Below the pieces are notes generated by a model. That model ran no database searches. It was not told where the DNA came from and saw only the letters and a list, made by a program, of their open reading frames with translations. This document shows positions 1 through 8,792 of a stretch of DNA of 64,000 nt, piece after piece. Location of the stretch: NCBI RefSeq assembly GCF_003627035.1, contig NZ_CP032626.1, forward strand, positions 558,001-622,000. Direction: 5' to 3'. This DNA is from Apilactobacillus bombintestini. Lineage in GTDB: Bacteria > Bacillota > Bacilli > Lactobacillales > Lactobacillaceae. A program made the position numbers and the translations under genes. How positions within the stretch are numbered: position 1 is the stretch's first letter; each line of letters starts with the position of its first letter.

Positions 1-50
1 ATAGAATAATAGAAATCACATGTTTGGGGATTTTGATCAATAAAATTTTC

Positions 51-79
51 TTGCTATTTGTCCTTATAAATAGTAATAT
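51..79 (+). promoter_or_regulatory. rpsO promoter
   Basis: TTGCTA at 51-56 and TATAAT-like TAATAT at 74-79 are separated by 17 bases, a good sigma-A type promoter. It predicts a transcript start near 86 and a leader of about 100 bases before rpsO. Confidence 0.65.
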
Positions 80-85
80 ATTCAA

Positions 86-188
86 AGTAGTTAAAAACTA
101 CGATACCGGTACTTAGTTTTGACGTTATTCTCATCTGACGTATTACTCAGTGCTTGGTATATTTATATTTTGAAAGGTGGGAAACATA
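86..188 (+). promoter_or_regulatory. rpsO 5' leader, possible S15 autoregulatory element
   Basis: The leader holds a 7-bp stem AAAACTA (94-100) / TAGTTTT (114-120) enclosing a TACCGGTA core, followed by a GACG-repeat stretch (121-140). S15 represses its own mRNA through structured leaders in several bacteria. That this is such an element is inferred from position and structure only. Confidence 0.3.
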
Positions 189-458
189 ATGGCTCTAACA
201 CAAGCTAAGAAAAACGACATCATCAAGAAGTATGCTCGTCATGATGGTGATACTGGTTCTGCTGAAGTACAAATTGCTGTACTAACTGCTGACATTAACG
301 AAATTAATGCTCACATGAAAGAACACAAGAAGGATTTCCATTCACAACGTGGTTTGTTGAAGAAAATCGGTCACCGTCGTAACTTACTAAGATACTTACG
401 TAATACTGATGTAAAGCGTTACCGTGATTTAATCAAGAGTTTAGGTTTACGTCGTTAA
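189..458 (+). CDS. rpsO: 30S ribosomal protein S15
   Basis: This encodes S15, a primary 16S rRNA-binding protein of the small-subunit platform that also forms an intersubunit bridge. The 89-residue product matches the usual length and carries the family core [15 protein letters not shown] and [10 protein letters not shown]. An in-frame GTG lies upstream at 177, but AAAGGTGG at 173-180 is a ribosome binding site correctly spaced for the ATG at 189, which gives the canonical MALTQ start. The gene is monocistronic, with its own promoter, a long leader and a strong terminator, as is typical for rpsO next to an RNase J gene in lactobacilli. Confidence 0.97.
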   Translation: MALTQAKKNDIIKKYARHDGDTGSAEVQIAVLTADINEINAHMKEHKKDFHSQRGLLKKIGHRRNLLRYLRNTDVKRYRDLIKSLGLRR

Positions 459-469
459 TATTTTATTTT

Positions 470-502
470 GGAACTGCTTATCTTGAGCAGTTCCATTTTT
501 TT
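470..502 (+). terminator. rpsO Rho-independent terminator
   Basis: A perfect 9-bp stem GGAACTGCT (470-478) / AGCAGTTCC (486-494) with a 7-base loop is followed by a T-rich run. Confidence 0.9.
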
Positions 503-637
503 ATACATAACTAGTTATCAATTATTAATAAATATAAAAATATGATACACTATAAATAGTTTAAATTGACCGTATTGAAATGAAAATTATTTCTTAAAAA
601 AATACATATAGCAACATTAATTATTATGAGGTGAAAT

Positions 638-2329
638 ATGAAAAATAGTGTAAAACTTATTCCCTTAGGTGGATTAAGGGAAGACGGCAAGAATCTTTAT
701 GCCGTCGAAATTAACGATGGTATTTATGTTTTAGATTGTGGATTGAAATATCCTGAAAATGATATGTTAGGAATTGATGTAGTAATTCCTGATTTTTCAT
801 ACTTAAGAGACAATAAAGAAAAAATCGTTGGTGTATTTCTATCTAATGGAGATATGGATTCAATTGGTGCATTGCCTTACTTTGTAAGTGAATTCGATGT
901 TCCTGTATTTGGATCTAAATTAACCATTGAAATGGCCAAGTATGAAGTAAATGGAAATGCAAAGTCTAAAGGATTCGATAATTTCAATATTATTAATGAA
1001 AAAAGTGAAATTATTTTTGATGATGTAACAGTTAGTTTCTTTAAGACTAGTCATTCAGTTCCTGATTCAATGGGTATTTCATTAGCAATTGATGAAGGAC
1101 AAATTGTTTATACTGGTGATTTCAAATTTGATCCAGCTCTTCGTGATAGATTTGCTACTGATTATGGTTCTATTGCAAAAGTGGGAACAAAGAAAGTTAT
1201 TGCTTTGTTATCAGATTCAGAAAATGCTGATAATCCTTTCCCAATGGCAAGTGAACTTCAAACTGAAAAGTATATCTTAGATACATTTGAAGATAGCAAG
1301 GGACGTGTAATAGTTGCTGCTAACTCAGCTAACTTATTAAGAATCCAACAAATCATGGAAGCAGCTGAAAAATCTGGTAGAAAGATTTTCGTTGGTAAGC
1401 ATCTAGATGCAAAAGTTAGACTTGCTATGAAACTTAATTATCTTAAAGCACCTGATGATTTGTTAATCACTAAATTGAGTGATTTAAAGAAGCTAGAAGA
1501 TAATGAAATTATTATTTTAGCTACTAACCCATCCACAGAACCTATCAATATTGTTCAACGTATGGCAGCTCAACAACAAAGAAATCTAAATATTAAATCA
1601 GGTGACGTTGTATTAATAGCAACTAGCCCAGCACCTGCTATGGATAACAGTATGGCTAAAACAGATGATATGGTTTACCGTGCTGATGGTTCAGTAAAAG
1701 TAATCTCCAATGATTTGAATATTTCAAACCACGCAAGTGCTAGCGATATTCAAATGTTGATTAATTTACTAAAACCTGATTACTTTATCCCTGTAAGTGG
1801 AGAATACATGATGATGAACGAAAGTAAACATGCTGCACTTGAAATGGGTATGGATGAATCTCATGTGTTAATGCTTAATAAGGGTGACACTATTGAATAT
1901 GATGGTGCTAAATTCCACCATGGAAATGCTGTTGAAGCAGGAAATACTATGATTGATGGAATCGGTGTTGGTGATATTGGAAACATCGTATTAAGAGATC
2001 GTAAAGTGTTATCTGAAGATGGAATTTTCATCATTGTAGTTACAATAGACAGAAAGAAAAAGATTATTATTTCTCGTCCTAAGATTACTTCACGTGGATT
2101 TATCTATGTTAAATCTAACAAGAGTCTAATGAATGAAGCATCTGAAATTGTTTCTAAGACTATTCAATTGAACCTTGATAATAAAGAATTTGATTGGAGT
2201 CATTTAAAACAATCAGTTCGTGAAAAGATTAGTCACTTCTTATTTGAAAAGACTAAACGTAGACCAGTTATTCTTCCAGTTATCATGGAAGTTAACCAAC
2301 ATCACAGAAAAAAGAGATCATCAAAATAA
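638..2329 (+). CDS. rnjB: RNase J family protein, degenerate (RNase J2-like)
   Basis: This is a metallo-beta-lactamase/beta-CASP ribonuclease J family protein, 563 residues, full length. The N-terminal LGGLREDGKN, the TGDFKFD motif, the beta-CASP region and the C-terminal GIGDIGNIVLRDR and KTKRRPVILP motifs are intact. The HxHxDH metal-binding signature of active RNase J1 is replaced by NGDMDS (in LSNGDMDSIGALPY), and the histidine of the PIHGEY motif is serine (IPVSGEY). It therefore probably lacks nuclease activity of its own. In Firmicutes RNase J2 pairs with J1 in the RNA degradosome, and that role is inferred here. The ATG at 638 follows GAGGTG. Position after rpsO is conserved in lactobacilli. 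Confidence 0.9.
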   Translation: MKNSVKLIPLGGLREDGKNLYAVEINDGIYVLDCGLKYPENDMLGIDVVIPDFSYLRDNKEKIVGVFLSNGDMDSIGALPYFVSEFDVPVFGSKLTIEMAKYEVNGNAKSKGFDNFNIINEKSEIIFDDVTVSFFKTSHSVPDSMGISLAIDEGQIVYTGDFKFDPALRDRFATDYGSIAKVGTKKVIALLSDSENADNPFPMASELQTEKYILDTFEDSKGRVIVAANSANLLRIQQIMEAAEKSGRKIFVGKHLDAKVRLAMKLNYLKAPDDLLITKLSDLKKLEDNEIIILATNPSTEPINIVQRMAAQQQRNLNIKSGDVVLIATSPAPAMDNSMAKTDDMVYRADGSVKVISNDLNISNHASASDIQMLINLLKPDYFIPVSGEYMMMNESKHAALEMGMDESHVLMLNKGDTIEYDGAKFHHGNAVEAGNTMIDGIGVGDIGNIVLRDRKVLSEDGIFIIVVTIDRKKKIIISRPKITSRGFIYVKSNKSLMNEASEIVSKTIQLNLDNKEFDWSHLKQSVREKISHFLFEKTKRRPVILPVIMEVNQHHRKKRSSK

Positions 2330-2362
2330 TTAGTTAGATGGTATTTGTGAGGAGTGACAGGC

Positions 2363-3280
2363 ATGGATGAATCAAAGTCAAATATCGTGGATACTATCAA
2401 ACAAAATATAAGTGATAAAAAATATCAAGCTGCTGTTAATTTATCACGAGAATATTTAGAAAATCATAAAAGCAGTGCAGCCTTGGTTTTACAAGTTGAG
2501 GCCTTAATTAAATTAAAACAATATGTTATGGCAAAAGAATTGGTGATGGAAGAACCCAATTCTTTTGTTAGTAATTTAGGGGATTTTTTACTTTTAGTAA
2601 AAGTTCTAGTGAAGAACAATGAATTTATTAAGGCTAGGGAAGTGCTTACTAGTTTTGAAGAAAATAATGAAGAGTACTTCGAAAATGGTATGAAAATGTT
2701 GAACGATGCTGAGGAAATGTTTAGAAAGAATTCATCAAAAACTCTTGATGAATTAGCCAAGCAATACTACCATGCAAGTTCGCAAACAACATTGTATAAA
2801 CAGAAAAAAGCTTTTATGAGTGGCCAACATTTGCCATATAAAGAATTTGTTAAATATAGTCGATTTGTTTTGATGGATCCATTTGTTCAACTAATGTTGA
2901 AATCTGAGATTATTGATACACTTAGAAAAATTAATTGTGATGATACTATAGAAATAAATTGGATAGATAATGAAGATAAAAAGATAGTACCTAATCAGTT
3001 AAGTTCTTTGGATGATATGAGTTCATATCAATATATTTTGAAAAGAATTATTAGTGACTACCAAAGCAATCCTGAAAAAATGTATTTGATTAGTAGTTAC
3101 TTTAATCATCAATCTATATTAATGTATCCATTCAACGATGATATTATTAAAGATTTTAAAAACTGGTATGATTTAACAATTCAAGAATATTTAAGGGACC
3201 AAACATACGATACTGCTGATGAACATGGTTACCTAGAATACATTAAATTTATAAAAGATCAGTTTAATTCTATTAAATAG
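2363..3280 (+). CDS. TPR-repeat-like protein of unknown function
   Basis: The product is about 305 residues, mostly helical, acidic and lysine-rich, with tetratricopeptide-like helical pairs in the first 130 residues (for example YQAAVNLSREYLENHKSSAALVLQ in parts). No signal peptide or membrane segment is visible. The ATG at 2363 is chosen over an in-frame GTG at 2354 because TGAGGAG (2348-2354) is spaced 8 bases before it. It starts 33 bases after the RNase J gene and is probably co-transcribed with it. An uncharacterised helical protein commonly sits between rnjB and tuf in lactobacilli. A scaffold or RNA-metabolism partner role is possible but unsupported. Confidence 0.75.
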   Translation: MDESKSNIVDTIKQNISDKKYQAAVNLSREYLENHKSSAALVLQVEALIKLKQYVMAKELVMEEPNSFVSNLGDFLLLVKVLVKNNEFIKAREVLTSFEENNEEYFENGMKMLNDAEEMFRKNSSKTLDELAKQYYHASSQTTLYKQKKAFMSGQHLPYKEFVKYSRFVLMDPFVQLMLKSEIIDTLRKINCDDTIEINWIDNEDKKIVPNQLSSLDDMSSYQYILKRIISDYQSNPEKMYLISSYFNHQSILMYPFNDDIIKDFKNWYDLTIQEYLRDQTYDTADEHGYLEYIKFIKDQFNSIK

Positions 3281-3284
3281 CAAT

Positions 3285-3322
3285 TATTTGTAAATAAAAA
3301 TCACTATAAGTATTTACAAATA
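3285..3322. repeat. Paired 12-bp inverted repeats upstream of tuf
   Basis: TATTTGTAAATA (3285-3296) and its exact reverse complement TATTTACAAATA (3311-3322) flank a 14-base spacer. Each arm is itself nearly palindromic (TATTT-NN-AAATA), so this could be two operator copies or a stem-loop. No T-tract follows, so it is not a standard terminator. Confidence 0.6.
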
Positions 3323-3376
3323 AAAATACAGTAGCTATAATATTAGAGTAATTCTTCTTGAGATTGATATGTGATT

Positions 3377-3404
3377 TTGTCTTTTTGAGAAGATGTAGTA
3401 TAAT
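3377..3404 (+). promoter_or_regulatory. tuf promoter
   Basis: TTGTCT (3377-3382) and a consensus TATAAT (3399-3404) are separated by 16 bases. About 60 bases of leader follow before the strong AGGAGG of tuf. Confidence 0.6.
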
Positions 3405-3470
3405 AAGTTATAAAGATGCATTGGCAATTGTTGATGCAAATCTTTCGAATTTTATAGGAGGTTTTCATAA

Positions 3471-4658
3471 ATGGCAAAAGAACATTATGAAAGAACAAAA
3501 CCCCATGTAAATATTGGTACTATTGGCCATATTGATCATGGTAAGACTACTTTAACTGCAGCTATTACTAAAGTGCTATCAGAAAAAGGTCTAGCTGACG
3601 CTTCTGATTACGCTCAAATCGATGCTGCTCCAGAAGAACGTGAACGTGGTATTACTATCAACACTGCCCACGTTGAATACTCAACTGAAAAGCGTCACTA
3701 CGCTCATATTGATGCCCCAGGACATGCTGACTACGTTAAGAACATGATCACTGGTGCTGCTCAAATGGATGGTGCCATCCTAGTTGTTGCCGCAACTGAT
3801 GGTCCTATGCCACAAACTCGTGAACATATCCTACTTGCTCGCCAAGTTGGTGTTGAACACATCGTTGTATTCTTAAACAAGACTGACTTAGTTGACGATG
3901 ACGAATTAGTTGACTTAGTTGAAATGGAAGTACGTGAATTACTTTCAGAATACGATTACCCTGGTGACGATATTCCTGTAATTCGTGGTTCAGCTCTAAA
4001 GGCTTTACAAGACGACCAAGAACAAAAGGATGTTATCTTACACTTAATGGATGTTGTTGATGAATACATCCCAACTCCACAACGTGATGATTCCAAGCCA
4101 CTATTAATGCCTGTTGAAGATGTATTTACTATCACTGGTCGTGGTACTGTTGCATCTGGTCGTATCGACCGTGGTGTTGTTAAAGTTGGTGACGAAGTTG
4201 AAATCATCGGTCTTGTTGAAGACATCTTGAAGTCAACTGTTACTGGACTAGAAATGTTCCGTAAGACTCTTGACGAAGGTGAAGCTGGTGATAACGTTGG
4301 TATGCTATTACGTGGTATCAACCGTGACCAAGTTGTTCGTGGACAAGTTATTGCTGCTCCAGGTTCAATCAAGACTCACACTAACTTCAAAGCTCAAGTA
4401 TATGCTTTAAGTAAAGACGAAGGTGGTCGTCATACACCATTCTTCTCAAACTACCGTCCTCAATTCTACTTCCATACTACTGATGTTACTGGTGTTATTA
4501 CACTAGGTGACGGTGTAGAAATGGTTATGCCTGGTGATAACGTTGAATTCTCAGTTGAATTAACTAAACCAGTTGCTATTGAACAAGGTACTAAGTTCAC
4601 TATCCGTGAAGGTGGACACACTGTTGGTGCCGGTGTTGTTTCAGACATCGATGACTAA
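3471..4658 (+). CDS. tuf: Translation elongation factor Tu
   Basis: EF-Tu delivers aminoacyl-tRNA to the ribosomal A site as a GTP complex. The 395-residue protein shows G1 GHIDHGKT (residues 19-26), RGITI, DAPGH, NKTD and the beta-barrel domains 2 and 3, with all family motifs intact. Codon use is visibly more biased than in its neighbours (GGT, CGT, GAA, ACT), as expected for one of the most expressed genes, and this bias is what creates long empty antisense reading frames across it. It is monocistronic between its own promoter and terminator, with AGGAGG just before the ATG. Confidence 0.98.
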   Translation: MAKEHYERTKPHVNIGTIGHIDHGKTTLTAAITKVLSEKGLADASDYAQIDAAPEERERGITINTAHVEYSTEKRHYAHIDAPGHADYVKNMITGAAQMDGAILVVAATDGPMPQTREHILLARQVGVEHIVVFLNKTDLVDDDELVDLVEMEVRELLSEYDYPGDDIPVIRGSALKALQDDQEQKDVILHLMDVVDEYIPTPQRDDSKPLLMPVEDVFTITGRGTVASGRIDRGVVKVGDEVEIIGLVEDILKSTVTGLEMFRKTLDEGEAGDNVGMLLRGINRDQVVRGQVIAAPGSIKTHTNFKAQVYALSKDEGGRHTPFFSNYRPQFYFHTTDVTGVITLGDGVEMVMPGDNVEFSVELTKPVAIEQGTKFTIREGGHTVGAGVVSDIDD

Positions 4659-4673
4659 TATTTAAAATAAAAA

Positions 4674-4709
4674 AGAGTTCAGAAATTCGTTTCTGGCTCT
4701 TTTTTTTTC
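4674..4709 (+). terminator. tuf terminator
   Basis: An AGAG-TT-CAGAAA / TTTCTG-G-CTCT stem around a TTCG tetraloop (4674-4700) is followed by about nine T residues. Confidence 0.88.
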
Positions 4710-4736
4710 TGAAAATCATTGAAAATCCTTTATTTA

Positions 4737-4765
4737 TTTACTTTTTTCAAACTATACGTTAGAAT
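4737..4765 (+). promoter_or_regulatory. tig promoter
   Basis: TTTACT (4737-4742) and TAGAAT (4760-4765) are separated by 17 bases. Confidence 0.5.
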
Positions 4766-4827
4766 ATATACGTGCGCAATTAGAAGAAAATTGTAAAAAA
4801 TTATATTTTCATGTCGGAGGGAAAATA

Positions 4828-6132
4828 ATGTCAGCAAAATGGGAAAAGAAAGGCACTAATGATGGAGAATTAACTTTCGAAATTAGTGTTGATCAAGTAA
4901 AAGAAGGATTAGATAAAGCCTTCAACAAGAACAAGAAAAATATTACTGTTCCTGGTTTCCGTAAAGGAAAAGTTTCACGTAAGATTTTTAATGAAATGTA
5001 CGGTGAAGAAGCATTATACCAAGATGCATTAAACATCGTTCTTCCTGAAGCTTACAGTGCAGCTATTAAGGAAACTGGTATTGAACCAGTTGCTCAACCA
5101 GAAGTAAATATTGACAGTCTAGAAAAAGGTAAGCCATGGGTATTAAAGGCTAATGTTACTGTAAAACCTGATGTTGAATTAGGTGACTACAAGGGCATGG
5201 TTGTTGAAAAGCCAAACACTCGTGTATACCAAAAAGACATTGATGCAAAACTAGAAGAAATGCAAAAGAACCAAGCAGAACTTGTTCTAAAAGAAGACAA
5301 GGCTGCTGAAAACGGTGATACTGTTGTTATTGATTTCGACGGTTACGTTGATGGTAAACAATTTGACGGTGGAAAAGCTAACAACTACTCACTAGAATTA
5401 GGTTCAAAATCATTTATTCCAGGATTTGAAGATCAATTAGTTGGTCACAAAGCTGGTGAAGATGTAGATGTTAATGTTACATTCCCAGAAGAATACCAAG
5501 CTAAAGAATTAGCAGGTAAGGAAGCAACATTCAAGACTACTATTCATGAAGTTAAGACTAAGGAAATGCCTAAACTTGACGATGAATTCGCTAAGGATGT
5601 TGACGAAGATGTAGACAGCTTAGACGAACTAAAAGACAAGATTAAGGATCAATTAAAGGATCAAAAGAAGACTGAAGGGGAAAACCAAGTAGAAGATGCT
5701 GCTATCAAGGCTGCAGTTAAGAATGCTACTGTAAAAGAAATTCCTCAAGCTATGATTGATGAAGACACTCAACGTCAAATGGATCAATACTTAGCAGGTA
5801 TGCAACAACAAGGTATCAATGCTCAAATGTACTTCCAATTAACTGGTACAAAGCCAGAAGATTTGAAGAAACAATTTGCTAACGGTGCTGAAGAACGTGT
5901 TAAGACTAACCTTGTTCTTGAAGCAATCGTTAAGGATGCTAAGATTGAAGCAACCCAAGACGAAATTGACCAACAAGTTAAAGACTTAGCTAGCCAATAC
6001 GGTATGAAGGAAGAAGCTGTTCGTGGTGCCTTAACAGATGACATGCTAAAACATGACATTTCAATTCAAAAAGCTGTTAAGTTAATCACTGACAATGCTG
6101 ACCAAGAACCAAAATCAAAGCTAAACAAGTAG
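4828..6132 (+). CDS. tig: Trigger factor (ribosome-associated chaperone)
   Basis: Trigger factor binds the ribosome exit tunnel next to L23 and shields nascent chains; it also has peptidyl-prolyl isomerase activity. The N-terminal ribosome-docking motif GFRKGK is at residues 43-48. An FKBP-like isomerase domain spans roughly 150-245 ([15 protein letters not shown] near its start), and the helical arms and C-terminal domain run to residue 434, the normal length. The ATG follows GGAGGG. The gene is monocistronic with its own promoter and terminator, between tuf and clpX as in other lactobacilli. Confidence 0.97.
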   Translation: MSAKWEKKGTNDGELTFEISVDQVKEGLDKAFNKNKKNITVPGFRKGKVSRKIFNEMYGEEALYQDALNIVLPEAYSAAIKETGIEPVAQPEVNIDSLEKGKPWVLKANVTVKPDVELGDYKGMVVEKPNTRVYQKDIDAKLEEMQKNQAELVLKEDKAAENGDTVVIDFDGYVDGKQFDGGKANNYSLELGSKSFIPGFEDQLVGHKAGEDVDVNVTFPEEYQAKELAGKEATFKTTIHEVKTKEMPKLDDEFAKDVDEDVDSLDELKDKIKDQLKDQKKTEGENQVEDAAIKAAVKNATVKEIPQAMIDEDTQRQMDQYLAGMQQQGINAQMYFQLTGTKPEDLKKQFANGAEERVKTNLVLEAIVKDAKIEATQDEIDQQVKDLASQYGMKEEAVRGALTDDMLKHDISIQKAVKLITDNADQEPKSKLNK

Positions 6133-6150
6133 TCTAAAAAAACTTGTAGA

Positions 6151-6187
6151 AAAGCCCAATTAACAGTTAGTTAATTGGACTTTTTTT
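6151..6187 (+). terminator. tig terminator
   Basis: The CCAATTAAC (6156-6164) / GTTAATTGG (6170-6178) stem, extended by AAAG/CTTT pairs past one mismatch, is followed by a T run. Confidence 0.9.
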
Positions 6188-6267
6188 ATTGGATACATTA
6201 TTATTTTATGAACTCTGATTATGTGTTATATTAAATATAAACGTTGGAGTTATTGGGGTGAAATTAT

Positions 6268-7509
6268 TTGTTTGAAGATAATGAAGGAAAAGGCCCAGTT
6301 ACTTGTTCTTTCTGCGGAAAATCAGAAGATCAAGTGAAAAAAATGGTCGCCGGACCTGGAGTATACATTTGTAATGAATGTATAGATTTGTGTAAAGATA
6401 TTGTTGATGAAGAATTAGCTCAAGAAGAAAAAGACACTAAATTTAAATCATTAAGTCCTAAGGAAATTGTTTCTAAATTAGACGAATATGTAGTTGGCCA
6501 AGACGATGCTAAAAAGACTTTAGCTGTTGCGGTTTACAACCATTATAAACGTGTTAATAACTTGGATTCTGAAGACGATACTGAATTGCAAAAGAGTAAT
6601 ATTTCTATCATTGGACCTACTGGTTCAGGTAAGACTTATCTAGCTCAATCATTAGCTAATATTTTGAATGTACCATTTGCTATTGCGGATGCTACTTCAT
6701 TAACCGAAGCCGGTTATGTAGGTGAAGATGTTGAAAATATTCTTTTGAAATTACTACAAAATGCTGATTTTGATGTTGAACGTGCTGAAAAGGGAATTAT
6801 TTACGTGGATGAAATAGATAAGATTGCTAAGAAATCTGAAAATGTTTCTATTACTCGTGATGTTTCTGGTGAAGGTGTTCAACAAGCTCTTCTAAAAATT
6901 TTAGAAGGAACTGTAGCAAGTGTTCCACCTAATGGTGGTAGAAAACATCCACAACAAGAAATGATTCAAATTAACACTAAGAATATCTTATTTATCGTAG
7001 GTGGTGCCTTTGATGGTATTCAAGATATCGTTAGAAACCGTCTAGGTGATAAGACTATTGGATTTGGAACTGATTCTAAAGAAGCAGCTCAAGTGGATGA
7101 TAATAATATCATGCAACATGTTATTCCAAGTGATTTGCAACAATTTGGACTAATTCCAGAATTCATTGGTCGTTTACCAATTTTAACTGCATTGAATAAA
7201 TTAACTGAAGATGATTTAGTTCGTATCTTAACTGAACCTAAGAATGCTTTAGTTAAACAATATGTTAAGTTGATGAACATTGATGGTGTAGGTCTAGAAT
7301 TTGAACCTGATGCATTAAAAGAAATGGCTAAGACAGCTATTGAAAGAAAGACTGGTGCACGTGGTTTAAGATCTATTATGGAAGATACAATGCGTGACAT
7401 TATGTACGATATTCCAAGTGAAGATAACGTGGAAAAGGTAGTAGTAACTGCTGATTCAGTAAAGAAACTTGCTGAACCAAAAGTTATTTACAAAAAAGAC
7501 AAAGAATAA
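6268..7509 (+). CDS. clpX: ATP-dependent protease ATP-binding subunit ClpX
   Basis: ClpX is the AAA+ unfoldase that feeds substrates to ClpP. The N-terminal zinc finger has cysteines at 13, 16, 35 and 38 (CSFC...CNEC). Walker A GPTGSGKT lies at about 116-123, the pore loop GYVG at about 149-152 and Walker [11 protein letters not shown] follows. The 413-residue length is normal. It starts at a TTG (6268) behind GGGGTGA; no better ATG is available and the resulting MFEDNEG start matches the family. The clpP gene is not in the window. Confidence 0.96.
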   Translation: MFEDNEGKGPVTCSFCGKSEDQVKKMVAGPGVYICNECIDLCKDIVDEELAQEEKDTKFKSLSPKEIVSKLDEYVVGQDDAKKTLAVAVYNHYKRVNNLDSEDDTELQKSNISIIGPTGSGKTYLAQSLANILNVPFAIADATSLTEAGYVGEDVENILLKLLQNADFDVERAEKGIIYVDEIDKIAKKSENVSITRDVSGEGVQQALLKILEGTVASVPPNGGRKHPQQEMIQINTKNILFIVGGAFDGIQDIVRNRLGDKTIGFGTDSKEAAQVDDNNIMQHVIPSDLQQFGLIPEFIGRLPILTALNKLTEDDLVRILTEPKNALVKQYVKLMNIDGVGLEFEPDALKEMAKTAIERKTGARGLRSIMEDTMRDIMYDIPSEDNVEKVVVTADSVKKLAEPKVIYKKDKE

Positions 7510-7511
7510 TG

Positions 7512-7560
7512 AAAAGTCCTGTAGGAAATGATGAGAATCGTTTTCTATAAGGCTTTTTTA
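7512..7560 (+). terminator. clpX terminator
   Basis: A 16-base imperfect stem, AAAGTCCTGTAGGAAA pairing with TTTTCTATAAGGCTTT with one mismatch, surrounds a 12-base loop and is followed by T residues. Confidence 0.8.
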
Positions 7561-7604
7561 TTTTTATCATAATAAAATAATTTTATATTGTTGGGCGAAT
7601 ATAG

Positions 7605-7633
7605 TTGGCACATATGTTAGAATATAATATATA
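7605..7633 (+). promoter_or_regulatory. ysxC promoter
   Basis: TTGGCA (7605-7610) and TATATA (7628-7633) are separated by 17 bases. An overlapping TATAAT at 7623-7628 would have too short a spacer. Confidence 0.5.
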
Positions 7634-7659
7634 TTTAAAAACGAGAGCGAGTGAGATAA

Positions 7660-8250
7660 ATGGATGTACACAATGTTAATATTGATATAAGTGCTGTAGA
7701 ACCAAAGCAATATCCAAAGAATAGATATCCGGAAATTGCTTTGGTAGGACGTTCAAATGTTGGAAAGTCCTCATTAACAAATGTTTTAATAAATCGTAAT
7801 GGATATGCTAGAACATCTAATAAACCTGGAAAAACACAAACTCTTAATTTTTATAATTTAGATGATAAGTTATTTTTTGTTGATATTCCTGGTTATGGTT
7901 ATGCCAAAATTTCCAAGGCTCAACAAGCTAAGTGGGGAGAAATGATAGAAACCTACTTAACTACTAGAAAACCTCTAAAAGGGGTGGTTTTATTGGTAGA
8001 TGGACGTCGTGCACCTACTGATGATGATTTACAAATGTATGAATTTCTAAAATATTATGAAATTCCAACTCTTATTTTAGCTACTAAAATGGATAAAACT
8101 CCTAAGAGTAAGTGGAATAAGGAAGTTAGTTTATTAAATAAGTCTATTGATTTAAGAGATGGCGACGAAATTCAATTATTCTCAGCACAAAGTAAGTATG
8201 GAAAAGAACAAGTCTGGGAATGGATCGAAAATAAAACGGAGGTACATTAA
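7660..8250 (+). CDS. ysxC: Ribosome biogenesis GTPase YsxC/EngB
   Basis: This essential TRAFAC GTPase acts late in 50S subunit assembly. The 196-residue protein has G1 GRSNVGKS at residues 30-37, G3 DIPGYG starting at residue 75 and G4 TKMD near 143. GKTQTLNFY in the switch I region is typical of the family. It starts with ATG after GAGTGAG. Its stop codon directly abuts the TTG start of the next gene, so the two are translationally close. Its position after clpX is standard for Bacilli. Confidence 0.95.
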   Translation: MDVHNVNIDISAVEPKQYPKNRYPEIALVGRSNVGKSSLTNVLINRNGYARTSNKPGKTQTLNFYNLDDKLFFVDIPGYGYAKISKAQQAKWGEMIETYLTTRKPLKGVVLLVDGRRAPTDDDLQMYEFLKYYEIPTLILATKMDKTPKSKWNKEVSLLNKSIDLRDGDEIQLFSAQSKYGKEQVWEWIENKTEVH

Positions 8251-8523
8251 TTGGAATTTAACGAATATCAAAAAGCAGCTAATAAGACATTACACGGAAA
8301 TGAACAAGTTTTGACTAATTGTGCTTTAGGTTTAGCCAGTGAAACTGGTCAAGTCGTTGATTTAGTTAAAAAGTATACATTTCATGGCGATAAATTAGAC
8401 AGAGAACAAATGGTTAAAGAAATGGGAGACGTTCTTTGGTATTTATCACAAATTGCAGAATGGAATAATATTGATTTTGAAGAAGTTGCTGAATTCAATA
8501 TTAATCGTCTAAATAAAAAGTAA
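8251..8523 (+). CDS. MazG-like nucleotide pyrophosphohydrolase domain protein
   Basis: This 90-residue all-alpha protein resembles MazG-like pyrophosphohydrolases, which hydrolyse nucleoside triphosphates with magnesium. The helix with ASETGQVVDLVKK and the later EMGDVLWYLSQIAEW correspond to the two acidic motifs of the family. In the usual GEAGEVADL form the second acid is Glu, whereas here it is Gln (ETGQ), so metal binding may be altered. It starts at TTG immediately after the ysxC stop, with GGAGGT inside the end of ysxC, so it is co-transcribed. The substrate cannot be told from sequence. Confidence 0.8.
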   Translation: MEFNEYQKAANKTLHGNEQVLTNCALGLASETGQVVDLVKKYTFHGDKLDREQMVKEMGDVLWYLSQIAEWNNIDFEEVAEFNINRLNKK

Positions 8524-8525
8524 AA

Positions 8526-8560
8526 AAAGGGCTTCACAATTAAATTGTGAAGCCTAAATT
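8526..8560. terminator. Bidirectional terminator between MazG-like gene and small minus-strand gene
   Basis: A 10-bp perfect stem GGCTTCACAA / TTGTGAAGCC with a 5-base loop has an A run on its left and a T-rich flank on its right. It can end transcripts from both the ysxC operon and the converging small gene. Confidence 0.8.
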
Positions 8561-8566
8561 TTACTG

Positions 8567-8704
8567 TTATTTCTTTTTCTTTTTATCTGATTTTTTATCC
8601 TTATGTTTTAAGAATTTATCACGTTTTTTATCGTTAGAATCAATTCTAGCAAATTTATCAAACATTGCATTTAAGTCATTATTTCTTTGAATGTTTAAAC
8701 CCAT
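8567..8704 (-). CDS. Small lysine-rich protein, SPJ_0845-like
   Basis: This is a 45-residue basic protein, too short for most ORF callers. It starts MGLNIQRNNDLNAMFDKFAR and ends in a lysine-rich tail with ten Lys in the last 14 residues. AAGGAG is spaced 9 bases before the ATG at 8704; an ATG four codons upstream is too close to it. A good promoter and a bidirectional terminator frame it. The N-terminal half resembles, from memory, the small SPJ_0845-type proteins of lactic acid bacteria; the function is unknown. I infer it is real from the complete transcription unit. Confidence 0.7.
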   Translation of the reverse strand: MGLNIQRNNDLNAMFDKFARIDSNDKKRDKFLKHKDKKSDKKKKK

Positions 8705-8731
8705 TGTATGCATCTCCTTATTTTATGATAT

Positions 8732-8760
8732 ATAATATCAAAATAGCAGAGTTTTGTCAT
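8732..8760 (-). promoter_or_regulatory. Promoter of small minus-strand gene
   Basis: Reading the minus strand, ATGACA (8760-8755) and TATTAT (8737-8732) are separated by 17 bases, 28 bases before the start codon. Confidence 0.6.
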
Positions 8761-8779
8761 ATTGAAAACGATTTTCAAT
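8761..8779. promoter_or_regulatory. Palindrome between the small gene and uvrC
   Basis: ATTGAAAA-CGA-TTTTCAAT is a perfect 8-bp inverted repeat. It abuts the minus-strand -35 element on one side and the uvrC ribosome binding site on the other. It is a candidate operator; it does not match the LexA box. Confidence 0.45.
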
Positions 8780-8792
8780 TGAGGTGATAATT

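Noticed and set aside
3956-4372. 138-codon antisense open frame within tuf
   Set aside because: It results from the strong codon bias of tuf, lacks a ribosome binding site and its serine/proline-rich product is typical of an antisense shadow. Similar frames across polC, infB and dnaK were discarded for the same reason.
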